A stretch of 46,173 bases of DNA, taken from Micromonospora sp. CPCC 205371 (lineage in GTDB: Bacteria > Actinomycetota > Actinomycetes > Mycobacteriales > Micromonosporaceae). The position numbers and the translations under genes are program-made. Location of the stretch: positions 16,491 through 62,663 of the forward strand of contig NZ_JAIBNX010000002.1 of assembly GCF_026130045.1 (NCBI RefSeq), read 5' to 3'. Shown here one piece after another: positions 23,644 to 32,933 of the stretch. Below the pieces are notes generated by a model. That model ran no database searches, was not told where the DNA came from, and saw nothing but the letters and a program-made list of their open reading frames with translations. Position 1 is the stretch's first letter, and each line of letters begins with the position of its first letter.

Positions 23644-24823
23644 GCCGGTCCCGGAGGACGGCTTGTTCGGCCGGGTTGGCGGTCAGCTCCAGGGCGCGCT
23701 GGTCGGCGGCGCGGGCCCGGTCGGGCTGGCCGAGTTCGCGCAGCAGCTCGGCACGGGTGGCGTGGTACAGGTGGTAGCCGTCCAGGTCGGCGGCGAGCGT
23801 ATCCAGCTCGGCCATCGCGGCCCGCGGTCCGTGAACGTAGCGCAGGGCGACAGCACGGTGCAGGCGGGCGACCGGCGACGGTTCCAGGTGCAGGAGCATG
23901 TCGTACAGCAACAGGATCTGTTCCCAGTCGGTGTCCTGCCAGCGTTCGGCCTCCGCGTGGCAGGCGACGATCGCGGCCTGGAGCTGGTACGGGCCGGGAC
24001 GTCGCTGAAGGCCGGCGCGGATCAGCAGGCGGGACGCGTCCGCGATGGCCCGCCGGTCCCACCGCGACCGGTCCTGGTCCTTCAGGCGCACCAAGGCGCC
24101 GTCGGGGTCGAAGCGGGCGTCGGCGCGGGCGCGGTGCAACCGGATCAGGGCGAGCAGGCCGGCGACCTCCGGCTCGGTGGGCATCAGCTGGTGCAGCAGG
24201 CCGGCAAGCCACTCGGCGTCGTCGACCAGGTCGCGGGACTGGGCCCGTTCGGCGGTGGACAGGTAACCCTCGTTGAACAGCAGGTAGATGACCGTGAGGA
24301 CCTGCGCGAGCCGGGCGCCGAGTTCGTCGTCGCTGGGAATCCGGTACGGGATACCCGCCTCGGTGATCTTCCGTTTGGCGCGGGTGATCCGCCGCGCCAC
24401 GGCGCTCTCGTGCACCAGGAACGCGCGAGCGATCTGGGCGGTGGTCAGCCCGCACACCACGCGCAAGGTGAGCGCGACCTGCGCGGGCCGGGGCAGCGCC
24501 GGGTGGCAGCAGGTGAAGATCAGCCGCAGGCGCTCGTCCGGCTCGGGTTGAACCGGCCACTGGAGCTCGGCGAGCTTGCCGCGGTAGGTGTCCTGCCGGC
24601 GCAACACATCCAGGCCACGGCGGCGGGCGACGGTGAACAGCCACGCGTCGGGCCGGTCCGGGATGCCTTCGCTCGGCCAGTGGCGTAGGGCCGCCAGCAC
24701 CGCGTCCTGGACCAGGTCTTCGGCCGCGGCGAAGTCGCCGGTCAGGTGCATCAGCGCGGCGGCGAGCCGGCCCGCGTGCTCTCGTACCACGCGGGCCAGC
24801 TCGGCGTGCGACGTGTCGGCCAC
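23597..24823 (-). CDS. Second ECF42-type sigma factor with C-terminal helical extension
   Basis: This 408-residue protein has sigma region 2 (DFAAAEDLVQDAVLAALRHWP, RPDAWLFTVARRRGLDVLRR) and region 4 (VALTLRVVCGLTTAQIARAFLVHESAVARRI). The long tail includes IYLLFNEGYLSTAER, LLLYDMLLHLEPSPVARL and helical pairs. It has the same architecture as the protein at 6449-7666 but is clearly divergent, so it is a paralogous regulator rather than a recent copy. It is the third gene of an operon after the VOC and YCII genes, 7 bases downstream of the YCII stop. Confidence 0.9.
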   Translation of the reverse strand: MADTSHAELARVVREHAGRLAAALMHLTGDFAAAEDLVQDAVLAALRHWPSEGIPDRPDAWLFTVARRRGLDVLRRQDTYRGKLAELQWPVQPEPDERLRLIFTCCHPALPRPAQVALTLRVVCGLTTAQIARAFLVHESAVARRITRAKRKITEAGIPYRIPSDDELGARLAQVLTVIYLLFNEGYLSTAERAQSRDLVDDAEWLAGLLHQLMPTEPEVAGLLALIRLHRARADARFDPDGALVRLKDQDRSRWDRRAIADASRLLIRAGLQRRPGPYQLQAAIVACHAEAERWQDTDWEQILLLYDMLLHLEPSPVARLHRAVALRYVHGPRAAMAELDTLAADLDGYHLYHATRAELLRELGQPDRARAADQRALELTANPAEQAVLRDRLTGWSTVAGSVWPGG

Positions 24824-24830
24824 CAGATGC

Positions 24831-25172
24831 TCACGACTCCAGCGGACGGATCTCCACGAGCGGGCACCCCGGCCAGGTCGCGACCATCCGGAGCGCCTCG
24901 TCCAAGTCGGCGACCTCGATCTCGGTGTACCCGCTGACCACCTCCTTGCCCTCCACGAACGGCCCGTCCATGACGACCGGCTCGCCCTGGTCGAGCCGTA
25001 CCGTGGTGGCGGTCTGCGGGCCTTGCAGCTTGTTGCCGCCCCGGATCTTGTCGGCGTGCGTGGCCATCCACTCTCCGACCCGCGCGTAGGCCCGTTCGCG
25101 TTCGGTCGGACCCATGGCCTCCAGGTCGGCGGCGAACTGCTCGGTTTCGACGAACAGCAGCACGTACTTCAT
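24831..25172 (-). CDS. YCII-domain DGPF protein of the second ECF42 module
   Basis: This 113-residue protein begins MKYVLLFVETEQFAADL, with the family motif PVVMDGPFVEGKEVVSGYTEIE near 65-86. It lies directly upstream of the ECF42 sigma gene, as is typical for this group, and its ATG overlaps the stop of the VOC gene (ATGA). Its role with the sigma factor is not established. Confidence 0.9.
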   Translation of the reverse strand: MKYVLLFVETEQFAADLEAMGPTERERAYARVGEWMATHADKIRGGNKLQGPQTATTVRLDQGEPVVMDGPFVEGKEVVSGYTEIEVADLDEALRMVATWPGCPLVEIRPLES

Positions 25173-25654
25173 CGTTCGTCCTCCCCATACATAGCGGCGA
25201 GCCGCCGACCCATCTCCTCCTGGCTCACGTCTTCCACGTGCGAGGCGACCACCCAGCCGTGCCCGAACGGGTCCACGACGTACCCATCCCGGTCACCGTA
25301 GAACTGGTCCTGCGGCGCGCGCACCAGCGTCGCCCCCGCCTCGACCGCGCGCGCGACCACTGCGTCGACGTCCTCGACGTAGATGAACTGGAACACCGGG
25401 CTGCCGGGCAACCCGCCGGCGGGCGGCGCGGTCGTGCCGCGCAGCGGGTCCTCATCTTCGACGATCACCACCGAGTCGCCGATCACGATCTCCGCGTGCC
25501 CGATCGTGCCGTCCGGGCCGGGGAACCGCATCCGCTCGGTGGCCCCGAAAACGAGCGCATAGAACTCCAGAGCCTTCGCCGCACCCCGTACCACCAGGCA
25601 CGGGGTGATCCGGCGATAGGTGTCGGGTATCGGGCTGGGCCTGGCCGCTGTCAT
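25169..25654 (-). CDS. VOC-family (glyoxalase/PhnB-like) protein
   Basis: This 161-residue protein has the two beta-alpha-beta-beta-beta units of the vicinal oxygen chelate fold: ITPCLVVRGAAKALEFYALVFGATE at the start, then VFQFIYVEDVDAVVARAVEAGATLVRAPQDQFYGDRDGYVVDPFGHGWVVASH. The sequence is closest to PhnB-like proteins rather than a true glyoxalase I. No specific reaction is assigned. It is the first gene of the YCII/ECF42 operon and has a GAGGAGG-type ribosome site before ATG 25654. Confidence 0.88.
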   Translation of the reverse strand: MTAARPSPIPDTYRRITPCLVVRGAAKALEFYALVFGATERMRFPGPDGTIGHAEIVIGDSVVIVEDEDPLRGTTAPPAGGLPGSPVFQFIYVEDVDAVVARAVEAGATLVRAPQDQFYGDRDGYVVDPFGHGWVVASHVEDVSQEEMGRRLAAMYGEDER

Positions 25655-25743
25655 CTCGATGTCCTCCTCGACTTGTTTGCCTTCTACCAGTCAGACGACC
25701 GGTGCGGGCCGCGATCGGACACCTATTCAAGAAATGTTTGTCG

Positions 25744-28101
25744 TTACTCGGTGCGCAGCGCCACCGCGACCCGCGTCTTGGCCGCCCAGCCCGCCGGCAG
25801 CAGCGCGCCGACCACCGCGATGACCAGGCCCGCGAGGCCGAAGAACAGCAGCTCGACCGGGCTGTATACGTCGAGGACCGAGTCGGGCAGGCGGAAGCCG
25901 ACACTGCTCGCCATCTCCGTGATGACCGTGCGTTGCAGCAGCACGCCGACCGCCGTACCGACCACGCCACCGGCGAGGCCGTTGACCACGACCGAGGCGA
26001 TGACCATTGCCGTGGTCTGCCGGGGTGTCATCCCGAGCGCCTTGTGCACGCCCAGGTCGTGGACGCGTTCCCGGGTTTCCAGGACGACCGTGTTCAACAC
26101 GCCGAGGCCGGCGACGACCATCAGCATGAGGCTGAGCAGCCCGGTCAGCGCGTTGATAATGATGATCATCTCGTCGGGCTCGTGGTTGAGAGGGTCGGCC
26201 ACCGCGCCGGCCGGGTCCAGCGCCGTCGTCAACGCCTTGGCGTACGCCCCAGCATCGGTACCGGACCGCACGGTGACGTAGTACGTCGACGGCGCGAGCT
26301 CCGGCTCGGCCGCGCGGAGGGTGGCGATGTCGGTGACGACCTGCATGCCGTCGCTGTCGGTGTTGAACACCTCACCAACGATCTTGACGGTGATGTCGAC
26401 GCCACTGTCGTTCAGGACGACGCTGTCTCCCACCTGCTTCCCGGCAGCGGTCAGAAACGGGGTCGAGACGACGATCTGCCCCGGTCCGGTCAGCCAGGTG
26501 CCCGACACCATCTGGTAGTAGCGCGCCGAATCGGGCCCGGTGACGGCGACCACGTCGAGCGCGGCGGCGATCCCGACAGCGGTTATCTCGCCGCGGGCCA
26601 CGCCCATGTACCCGCTGGTGCCCGCCTGGGCGGCGATCACCTTCTCGATCGCGGCCGGATCGTCGAACTGCTCCGGCTCCCGCGGACCCGGCGGCGGCCC
26701 TCCCATCCCGAACTCGCGTGGCATCCCGACCTGGACGTCGGCGATGTCCTCGACCTCCTGAACCCGGTTCAGCGACGTACCGAGCCCGACGGCGAAGGTG
26801 ACGGAGGCGGCGCCGAACGCGATCGCGGCCACGATGCTGACCGCACGTACCGGCCGGGCGAAGGGATGGGCCAGGCCGAGCGTCAGCGGCCGGGAGATGG
26901 GCAAGCGGCTGGTCAACCGGGCCGCCCACTGGCCACGGCCTGGCCGGGGGGTACGGCCAACGGCGAGCGCGTCGACGCTGCGCAACCGGCCGGCCCGTGC
27001 GGACGCGGCCAGCGCGGTCACGGCCACCATGACGAGCGCCCCGCCGACCACCACCGCGTCGACCCAGAGCTCGACCCCGCTGTCGCTCGTACCGTAGATG
27101 CGGTTGGTCTGCGCGAGGATCGGTACGGTCAGCAGGTTGCCGGCGACCGCGCCGAGCACCGCACCGACCGTGGCCGGGATGAGCGCCTGGCCCACGTACG
27201 CCCGGACCACCTGAGCCGGGGTGAAACCGAGCGCCTTGAGGATGCCTATCCGGCGGGTCGCGGTGGAGACCGCACCGGCGATCACGTTACCGATGATCAG
27301 CACCGCCATGACCACGCCCAGCACGCCGAACGCGATCAGGAACGGCACCAGCAGGATGGTCTCGCCGGTCGCCTCCCGGCGGACATCCAGCCACGACACG
27401 GCGCTGGCAAGGGCGCCGGCGGGGACGGTCGCCGCCACCGCGGTCTGGCCGGCCTGGACCTGCTCGGCAGTATCGGCCGCGGTGAAGCGGTAGAGCATCT
27501 GGTACGTGCGCGGGCCGTCGGGTGCGGTCCAGGCGGTGAGCTGCGCCGGGGCGGTCCAGGCGTCGGCGGTCTGGCTGGCCGACCCGCCCGTACCGGCGGC
27601 CGTCACCGACCGGGCGCCCCGCGCGGCCGTCACCGTCCACCGCTGGCCGCTCACGTCCGGGGGCAACTGCAGGCGACCCCCGGTGGCGAGCACGATCTCC
27701 CCCGGGCCGGTCACCCACCGGCCTTCGACGATGCTGATCCGATCGACCGTGCCGCCCGCGTCGGCCCGCGCGACGACGTTAACCGGCGGTACCGGGTTGC
27801 CCTTCGGGCCGGTCAGGTTCAGCTCCGCGCTCGGGAAAGGTCCCGCCGACGCGGCGACCCCAGCGGCGTTCGCCGACCCGGCAAGCTGCGCCTCCGTGAC
27901 CGCAACGGCGTCGAACCGGGCGGTGAGGTGCGCGCCCTGCTGCTGGCTGAACGCACGGTCGAACGGTCCCTGCGAGGCCACCATCAGCGAACCGCCGAGG
28001 ACGGCCGAGGTCACCGCGATCATCACGACCAGACCGACCACGATCGTCTGGACGCGCCGCCGGCCCACGCCGGCGCGGACCACCCGAGCCAGTACGCTCA
28101 T
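25744..28101 (-). CDS. ABC transporter permease, FtsX/MacB family
   Basis: This 785-residue protein has an N-terminal membrane helix (VVGLVVMIAVTSAVLGGSL), a large extracytoplasmic domain and a first FtsX domain (IAFGVLGVVMAVLIIGNVI, GILKALGFTPAQVVR). A second large external domain and a second FtsX domain (LLSLMLMVVAGLGVLNTVV, LGVHKALGMTPRQT) follow, with a C-terminal helix pair. Such fused permeases work with a LolD/MacB-type ATPase to move lipoproteins or peptides or to exert force on envelope proteins. ATG 28101 is chosen because GAGGA lies 6 bases upstream; ATG 28131 is possible. The ATPase gene is 76 bases upstream on the same strand. Confidence 0.9.
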   Translation of the reverse strand: MSVLARVVRAGVGRRRVQTIVVGLVVMIAVTSAVLGGSLMVASQGPFDRAFSQQQGAHLTARFDAVAVTEAQLAGSANAAGVAASAGPFPSAELNLTGPKGNPVPPVNVVARADAGGTVDRISIVEGRWVTGPGEIVLATGGRLQLPPDVSGQRWTVTAARGARSVTAAGTGGSASQTADAWTAPAQLTAWTAPDGPRTYQMLYRFTAADTAEQVQAGQTAVAATVPAGALASAVSWLDVRREATGETILLVPFLIAFGVLGVVMAVLIIGNVIAGAVSTATRRIGILKALGFTPAQVVRAYVGQALIPATVGAVLGAVAGNLLTVPILAQTNRIYGTSDSGVELWVDAVVVGGALVMVAVTALAASARAGRLRSVDALAVGRTPRPGRGQWAARLTSRLPISRPLTLGLAHPFARPVRAVSIVAAIAFGAASVTFAVGLGTSLNRVQEVEDIADVQVGMPREFGMGGPPPGPREPEQFDDPAAIEKVIAAQAGTSGYMGVARGEITAVGIAAALDVVAVTGPDSARYYQMVSGTWLTGPGQIVVSTPFLTAAGKQVGDSVVLNDSGVDITVKIVGEVFNTDSDGMQVVTDIATLRAAEPELAPSTYYVTVRSGTDAGAYAKALTTALDPAGAVADPLNHEPDEMIIIINALTGLLSLMLMVVAGLGVLNTVVLETRERVHDLGVHKALGMTPRQTTAMVIASVVVNGLAGGVVGTAVGVLLQRTVITEMASSVGFRLPDSVLDVYSPVELLFFGLAGLVIAVVGALLPAGWAAKTRVAVALRTE

Positions 28102-28177
28102 GGCCGTCCTCGCTTCGCTGCGGGCGGCCATGAGGCTCCAAGCACGCTGTGCCTTCTGATTCGCTCGCTTCGCTCGC

Positions 28178-28870
28178 TCATCGGACCCGCTCCATCGCGG
28201 TGTCGGCGGCGACCCGCCCGTCGCGGAGCTGGACGGTCCGGGTCGCGCACGTCTCGGCGAGGACCAGGTCGTGGGTGACCAGGACAATGGTCTGGCCGTC
28301 GGCGTGCAGCTCGGTCAGCAGTCGCATGACGTCCTCGCCGGAAGCGGTGTCCAGCGCCCCGGTCGGCTCGTCGGCCAGCAGCAGCGCCGGCCGGTTCATC
28401 AGCGCGCGGGCGACGGCGACCCGCTGCCGTTCACCGCCGGAGAGCCGTCCCGGGTACGCGGACGCGTGCCGGTCGACGCCGAGCCGGCCGAGCAGTTCGG
28501 TGGCACGGCGCTGGGCGGTGCCGCGGCCCATCCCGGCCAGCTGCGCCGGGAGCATGACGTTGTCGGCGACGGTCAGGTCGTCGAGCAGGTTGAAGAACTG
28601 GAAAACCAGGCCGATCCGGGCCCTCCGGTACCGGGCGGAGGCCGCTTCGCCGAGCTTGTCGACACGGACCCCGTCGACGGTGACCGTGCCGGTACTCGGC
28701 CGGTCCAGCCCGGCCACCAGGTTGAGCATCGTCGACTTGCCGCTCCCGGACGGGCCCAGGATCGCCACCGCCTCGCCGGCCGCGACGCTCAAGGACACCT
28801 CGCGCAGCGCCGGCGGTCCTTCGTCGTATCGGCGCGTCACATCATTAAGTTCGATCAGCGATGCGGTCAT
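28178..28870 (-). CDS. ABC transporter ATP-binding protein (MacB/LolD type)
   Basis: This 230-residue ATPase has Walker A GPSGSGKST near 39-47, a Q-loop in IGLVFQFFNLL, the signature LSGGERQRVAVARAL, Walker B ALLLADEPTGALD and the switch His in VLVTHD. FQFFNLLDDLTVADNV is typical of the FtsE/LolD/MacB subgroup that pairs with FtsX-like permeases, which fits the next gene. The short gap to the permease holds a repetitive TCGCTCGCTTCGCTCGCTC segment. Confidence 0.94.
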   Translation of the reverse strand: MTASLIELNDVTRRYDEGPPALREVSLSVAAGEAVAILGPSGSGKSTMLNLVAGLDRPSTGTVTVDGVRVDKLGEAASARYRRARIGLVFQFFNLLDDLTVADNVMLPAQLAGMGRGTAQRRATELLGRLGVDRHASAYPGRLSGGERQRVAVARALMNRPALLLADEPTGALDTASGEDVMRLLTELHADGQTIVLVTHDLVLAETCATRTVQLRDGRVAADTAMERVR

Positions 28871-29038
28871 GTCCCCGATCCCCTGGTGTCGTGAGCTGGC
28901 GGCGTCGACGCTAAGGGCGGGTACGAAGTGGACGCATCGGCACCTGGAGGCATCTTCGGTACCGCATCCGGATGAGCGGCGGCGGCGTCATCCTTGCGAT
29001 GTAGTCGCGCGAGCGCCGCTGGCGGCTAGGCTCGCGAG

Positions 29039-30022
29039 GTGATCCGGATGCGGATGGGTGTGGCCGACGTGGCGAGGATGCGGTTCGCGCTCTCGCCTCT
29101 CGCCGAGGTGATCGAGAGCCTGTACCAGCTGTCGTCACGACGGGTGTCATCGCCGCACCGGAGCTGGTTGGAGTCCACCCGGGACGGTCTGCGTGGCGTA
29201 GACATGGCGCTGCTGCGCGCGGTGGTGCCAGCCGGGGCATACGTAGCGGACTTCCTCTTCGCGGCGGCCACCGACGCCAGCGCTATCGACGAGCAGCTGC
29301 GGTTGGTCGCTGAGACGCCCCCGGCCCGGCTCCGGGCTGACGTGGAAGCGGTGTGGGAGCGGGAGTCCGTGCCGGCACCGGCGCGGGAGCTCTGCGCCGA
29401 GGGGACCGCGGGTGCCCGACGGTTGGCCGACACGCTGTGGCGGTACTGGTCCGTGGCGATCGAGCCCCACTGGCGGGAGATACGCGCGGTGCTGGAGGAC
29501 GATGTGGCCTACCGGGCGGGCCGGCTGACCGGCGGCGGTGTCGACGCGCTGCTGTCGAGCCTGCATCCGGAGATCAGTGTGCGCGACGAGGTCCTGCAGA
29601 TCGACAAGCCGAGGCACTCGGTGGAGCACGACCTCGCTGGTGACGGACTGCTGCTGATGCCGTCTGTGTTCGCGTGGCCGGGTCTGGTGGTCGACAAGGC
29701 ACCCGATCGGCCCGCGAGCCTCGTCTACGCCTGCCGCGGTGTCGGCACGCTATGGGGAGGCGGCTCCCCGAACGCCCTCGACGACGACGCGCTCGGCGCG
29801 CTGCTTGGGCATAGCCGCGCGGCGATCCTCAACTGCCTGGCGGTACCCAGGTCGACCACCGAGCTGGCCCGCGAGCTCGGTCAGAGCGCGCCCTCGGTCA
29901 GCTTCCACCTGTCCGTGCTGCGCCGCAGCGGCCTGGTGACGTCATGGCGCTCCGGGCGCCGGGTGCTGTACCGGCGCACGCCGCTGGCCAGTGGATTGGT
30001 CGCGGCCGGCGGCCCGGGCTGA
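29039..30022 (+). CDS. ArsR-like HTH regulator with DUF5937-type N-terminal domain
   Basis: This 327-residue protein has a long N-terminal domain (MRFALSPLAEVIESLYQL, IEPHWREIRAVLEDDVAYRAGRL, LLLMPSVFAWPGL) and a C-terminal winged helix at about 260-320 (SRAAILNCLAVPRSTTELARELGQSAPSVSFHLSVLRRSGLV, SGRRVLYRRT). This layout is common among actinobacterial regulators now named DUF5937. GTG 29039 has no ribosome site but has TAGGCT 7 bases before it, so it is probably leaderless. It precedes the epoxide hydrolase on the same strand and may regulate it. Confidence 0.87.
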   Translation: MIRMRMGVADVARMRFALSPLAEVIESLYQLSSRRVSSPHRSWLESTRDGLRGVDMALLRAVVPAGAYVADFLFAAATDASAIDEQLRLVAETPPARLRADVEAVWERESVPAPARELCAEGTAGARRLADTLWRYWSVAIEPHWREIRAVLEDDVAYRAGRLTGGGVDALLSSLHPEISVRDEVLQIDKPRHSVEHDLAGDGLLLMPSVFAWPGLVVDKAPDRPASLVYACRGVGTLWGGGSPNALDDDALGALLGHSRAAILNCLAVPRSTTELARELGQSAPSVSFHLSVLRRSGLVTSWRSGRRVLYRRTPLASGLVAAGGPG

Positions 30023-30136
30023 GGTAGCGGGCGCCCGCCACTGAATTCCACCACCCTCGAATCGTTGGCCGCCCGCCGGCACGCTTGCGAACGTGATGCC
30101 ACGCAAGCAGCGAAGCCGGATAGGAAGGCGGGACAC

Positions 30137-31429
30137 GTGGGGAAGGAAACGAGGCGTGGCATGACGCGTCGCAGCATCTTGGGAACGGCGGCGACGGTCG
30201 GTGCGGCCGCGGCGCCGCTGGGGGTGGCGACGGCCGCGGGCGCCGCGTCGCCGGCAGCGGTGGAGTCCGGGATCGAGCTTCCTGCGGCCACAGGGGACAT
30301 GGCGCCGTTCCGGCTGTCCATCTCGGACAGCACGCTGCGCGATCTGCAGCGGCGGTTGGCGGCGACCCGGTTTCCGGAGCGCGAGACCGTCCACGATGGA
30401 TCGCAGGGTGTTCAGCTGGACCGGATGCGCGGCCTCGTCGACTGGTGGCGGACGAGGTACGACTGGCGGCGGCTGGAAACACGGCTGAACGCGTTCGGTC
30501 AATTCCGGACGCAGATCGACGGACTGGGGATCCACTTTCTGCATGTACGCTCGCGGCACACCGGCGCGATACCCGTGGTGCTGACCCATGGCTGGCCGGG
30601 TTCGGTGGTGGAGTTCCTCGACGTCATCAGGCCGTTGACCGACCCCACCGCGTTCGGCGGAAGCGCCGCCGACGCGTTCCATATCGTCGTGCCGTCCCTG
30701 CCCGGCTTCGGGTTCTCCGACAAGCCGACCGCGACGGGATGGAATGTCGAGCGCATCGCCCGCGCCTGGGCTCAGCTCATGACCCGCCTCGGTTACCGCC
30801 GCTGGCTCGCCCAGGGCGGCGACTTTGGCGGCTCTGTGACTCACGAGCTCGCCAAACTCGGACCTGCCGGACTCGCCGGCATCCACCTCAACTTCTTCCC
30901 GGTATTCCAGCCGCCGGTCAGCGACCCGCCGACGCCGGAGGAGCAGGAGGCGCTGGCCAAGTTGCAGCGCTTCTTCAACGACGGCGCCGGATTCGTCTAT
31001 CAGCAGTCCACGCGTCCGCAGACCGTGGGCTACGGATTGACCGACTCCCCGGCGGGGCAGGCGGCATGGATTCTCGAAAAGTTCGTGGAGTGGAGCGACA
31101 GCGACGGCCGGCCCGAGCAAGTCATCGGCACCGACCGGATACTCGACGACATCATGCTGTACTGGCTGTCGGGCACCGCCGCCTCCTCGGCGCGGATCTA
31201 CTGGGAAGACGCGCGCGCCGCCGCCACCGGTGACGAGTTCGCTGTCCCGGTCGGGTTCACCGTCTTCCCTGGCGAGATCGTCCCCACGCCGAGGGTCTGG
31301 GCCGAACGCGTCTACCAGTCCCAACTCGTCTACTTCAACAAGGTGGACCGCGGCGGCCACTTCGCGGCATTCGAGCAACCCGAGATCTTCACCGAAGAGG
31401 TACGGAGATTCGCCCGCCTGTTCCGCTAG
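30137..31429 (+). CDS. Exported epoxide hydrolase-family alpha/beta hydrolase
   Basis: From GTG 30137 (430 residues) the protein carries a twin-arginine signal (RRGMTRRSILGTAATVGAA). The epoxide hydrolase N-terminal domain follows (PFRLSISDSTLRDLQRRLAATRFPE), then the alpha/beta fold with the oxyanion motif HGWP (151-154), the nucleophile in GGDFGGS (Asp229) and His408 in GGHFAAFEQP. Ring-opening Tyr residues are expected in the cap but were not assigned. It hydrolyses epoxides to diols; the substrate is unknown. AGGAAGG stands 8 bases before GTG 30137. ATG 30161 would shorten the signal. Confidence 0.87.
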   Translation: MGKETRRGMTRRSILGTAATVGAAAAPLGVATAAGAASPAAVESGIELPAATGDMAPFRLSISDSTLRDLQRRLAATRFPERETVHDGSQGVQLDRMRGLVDWWRTRYDWRRLETRLNAFGQFRTQIDGLGIHFLHVRSRHTGAIPVVLTHGWPGSVVEFLDVIRPLTDPTAFGGSAADAFHIVVPSLPGFGFSDKPTATGWNVERIARAWAQLMTRLGYRRWLAQGGDFGGSVTHELAKLGPAGLAGIHLNFFPVFQPPVSDPPTPEEQEALAKLQRFFNDGAGFVYQQSTRPQTVGYGLTDSPAGQAAWILEKFVEWSDSDGRPEQVIGTDRILDDIMLYWLSGTAASSARIYWEDARAAATGDEFAVPVGFTVFPGEIVPTPRVWAERVYQSQLVYFNKVDRGGHFAAFEQPEIFTEEVRRFARLFR

Positions 31430-31542
31430 GACATCCGCCGGGGCGGCGGCGCGGCATGCGAACCTGAGAACCGGCTGTGGCGGCGTGGTCAACGAGAGCC
31501 GTGGTATCTAGCGTTGACCGGCCGCCGCTGGAAGGGGACCGG

Positions 31543-32799
31543 GTGTTCGTATTCGTCGCGATCGTGTTCGGAATAGCCGGTCTGATCCATTTGTACCTGT
31601 GGCATCGGCTGGTCCGCGGCACCACCCGCCCTGGCCGGTGGCGGCGGGTGGGAGGGGCGGCGACCGCCGGCGCGCTGGTGCTCCTCATCGCCACCATGGC
31701 CGTCGGTGACCAGCTGCCCTCCGGCCTGCGCTGGCTGACCCTGCCCGGCTACGTGTGGCTGGCGCTGATGTTCTACCTGCTCATCACGCTGCTGCTGCTC
31801 GAGGTGCCGGTGCTGGCGGCCCGCCTTGCGACCCGTCGGCCGGCCCGGGCAAAGCGTTCCGCCCCGGTCCCCGTCCCGGTCTCCGCCCCGGTGGGTGCGG
31901 GCGGCCCCGGCGACGCTGTCGACCCACCGCCGCCGGTAACCGATCCCGAGCCGGAGCCCGATCACGACCCGGACCGGCGGCTGCTGCTGCGCAGGGGGGC
32001 GGCCATCACCGCCGGTGCGGTCGCCGTGAGCTTCACCGGCTTCGGGGTGAGCCGCGCCTACAAGACTCCGACCATCAAACGGCACGACATCCCGATGCCC
32101 CGGCTGGACCGCCGGGCCGACGGGCTGCGGCTGGCAGTGCTGGCGGACCTGCATGTCGGACCGTTGCTCGGCACCGGCCAGGTGGAGCGGATGGTGGAGA
32201 TGGTCAACGACCTCGACGCCGACCTGGTCGCGGTGGTCGGCGACGTGGTCACCTCCGAGCCCGGCCGGGTGCGGGAAGCCCTGTTGCCGCTGACCCGGAT
32301 GCGAGGCCGGCACGGCGTGTACTACGTCACCGGCAACCACGAGTACTACGTCGGCCCCGAGAAGTGGACCGAGGCGGCCGCCGAGCTAGACCTGCGCGTG
32401 CTGCGCAACGAACGGGTCGAGATCGCCCACGGCGGCGGGGTCATCGACCTCGCCGGCGTCAACGACATCACCGGCGCGCAGTACGCGGACCCACCGGACT
32501 ACGAGGCAACGCTCGGTGGCCGGGACCAGTCCCGGCCGGTGGTGCTGATGGCCCACCAGCCCGTCGCTGTGCACGACGCCGCCCCGTACGGAGTCGACCT
32601 GCAACTGTCCGGCCACACCCACGGCGGCCAGATGTTCCCCTTCAACTACCTCGTCGGGCTGCAGCAGCCCGTGGTGTCCGGACTGGGCAACGTGGACGGT
32701 ACGCCGGTGTACGTCACCAACGGCGCCGGGTTCTGGGGCCCACCGGTGCGCGTCGGCGCCGACCCCGACATCACCTTGCTCACCCTGCGGGCCATCTGA
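31543..32799 (+). CDS. Membrane-anchored metallophosphoesterase
   Basis: This 418-residue protein has an N-terminal part with three or four membrane helices (FVFVAIVFGIAGLIHLYLW, AGALVLLIATMAVG, VWLALMFYLLITLLLLEV) and a Pro-rich linker. A second, Tat-like hydrophobic stretch precedes the calcineurin-type domain, which has the metal motifs LADLHVGPL, VGDVV, YVTGNHEYYVG, MAHQP and LSGHTHGGQ. It resembles YkuE-like phosphoesterases that act at the membrane surface. GTG 31543 is chosen for GGAAGGGG just upstream and because the first helix starts there. Confidence 0.88.
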   Translation: MFVFVAIVFGIAGLIHLYLWHRLVRGTTRPGRWRRVGGAATAGALVLLIATMAVGDQLPSGLRWLTLPGYVWLALMFYLLITLLLLEVPVLAARLATRRPARAKRSAPVPVPVSAPVGAGGPGDAVDPPPPVTDPEPEPDHDPDRRLLLRRGAAITAGAVAVSFTGFGVSRAYKTPTIKRHDIPMPRLDRRADGLRLAVLADLHVGPLLGTGQVERMVEMVNDLDADLVAVVGDVVTSEPGRVREALLPLTRMRGRHGVYYVTGNHEYYVGPEKWTEAAAELDLRVLRNERVEIAHGGGVIDLAGVNDITGAQYADPPDYEATLGGRDQSRPVVLMAHQPVAVHDAAPYGVDLQLSGHTHGGQMFPFNYLVGLQQPVVSGLGNVDGTPVYVTNGAGFWGPPVRVGADPDITLLTLRAI

Positions 32800-32933
32800 A
32801 CCCAATCCCGCCGGCCGCGCGGCAGCACGCCGGACCTCGACCGCTGATACGCGATCGACCAAGTTCGGTATCGTCTCGCGTCAGGGTCGGGGTTGGTGGT
32901 GCCGCCGCGGCGCGAGGGCCGGAGGTGGGGTTG

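Noticed and set aside
28155-28180. TCGCTCGCTTCGCTCGCTC repetitive segment as a REP element
   Set aside because: Short, single copy as far as I can see, and located at the end of an ABC ATPase gene, where simple coding repeats explain it.
25702-28278. 858-codon plus-strand open frame opposite the ABC permease
   Set aside because: Arg/Gly/Asp-rich with no hydrophobic pattern, while the minus strand gives a textbook FtsX protein.
30027-30038. GCGGGCGCCCGC palindrome as a terminator
   Set aside because: No loop and only 12 bases; such GC palindromes are frequent by chance in this composition.
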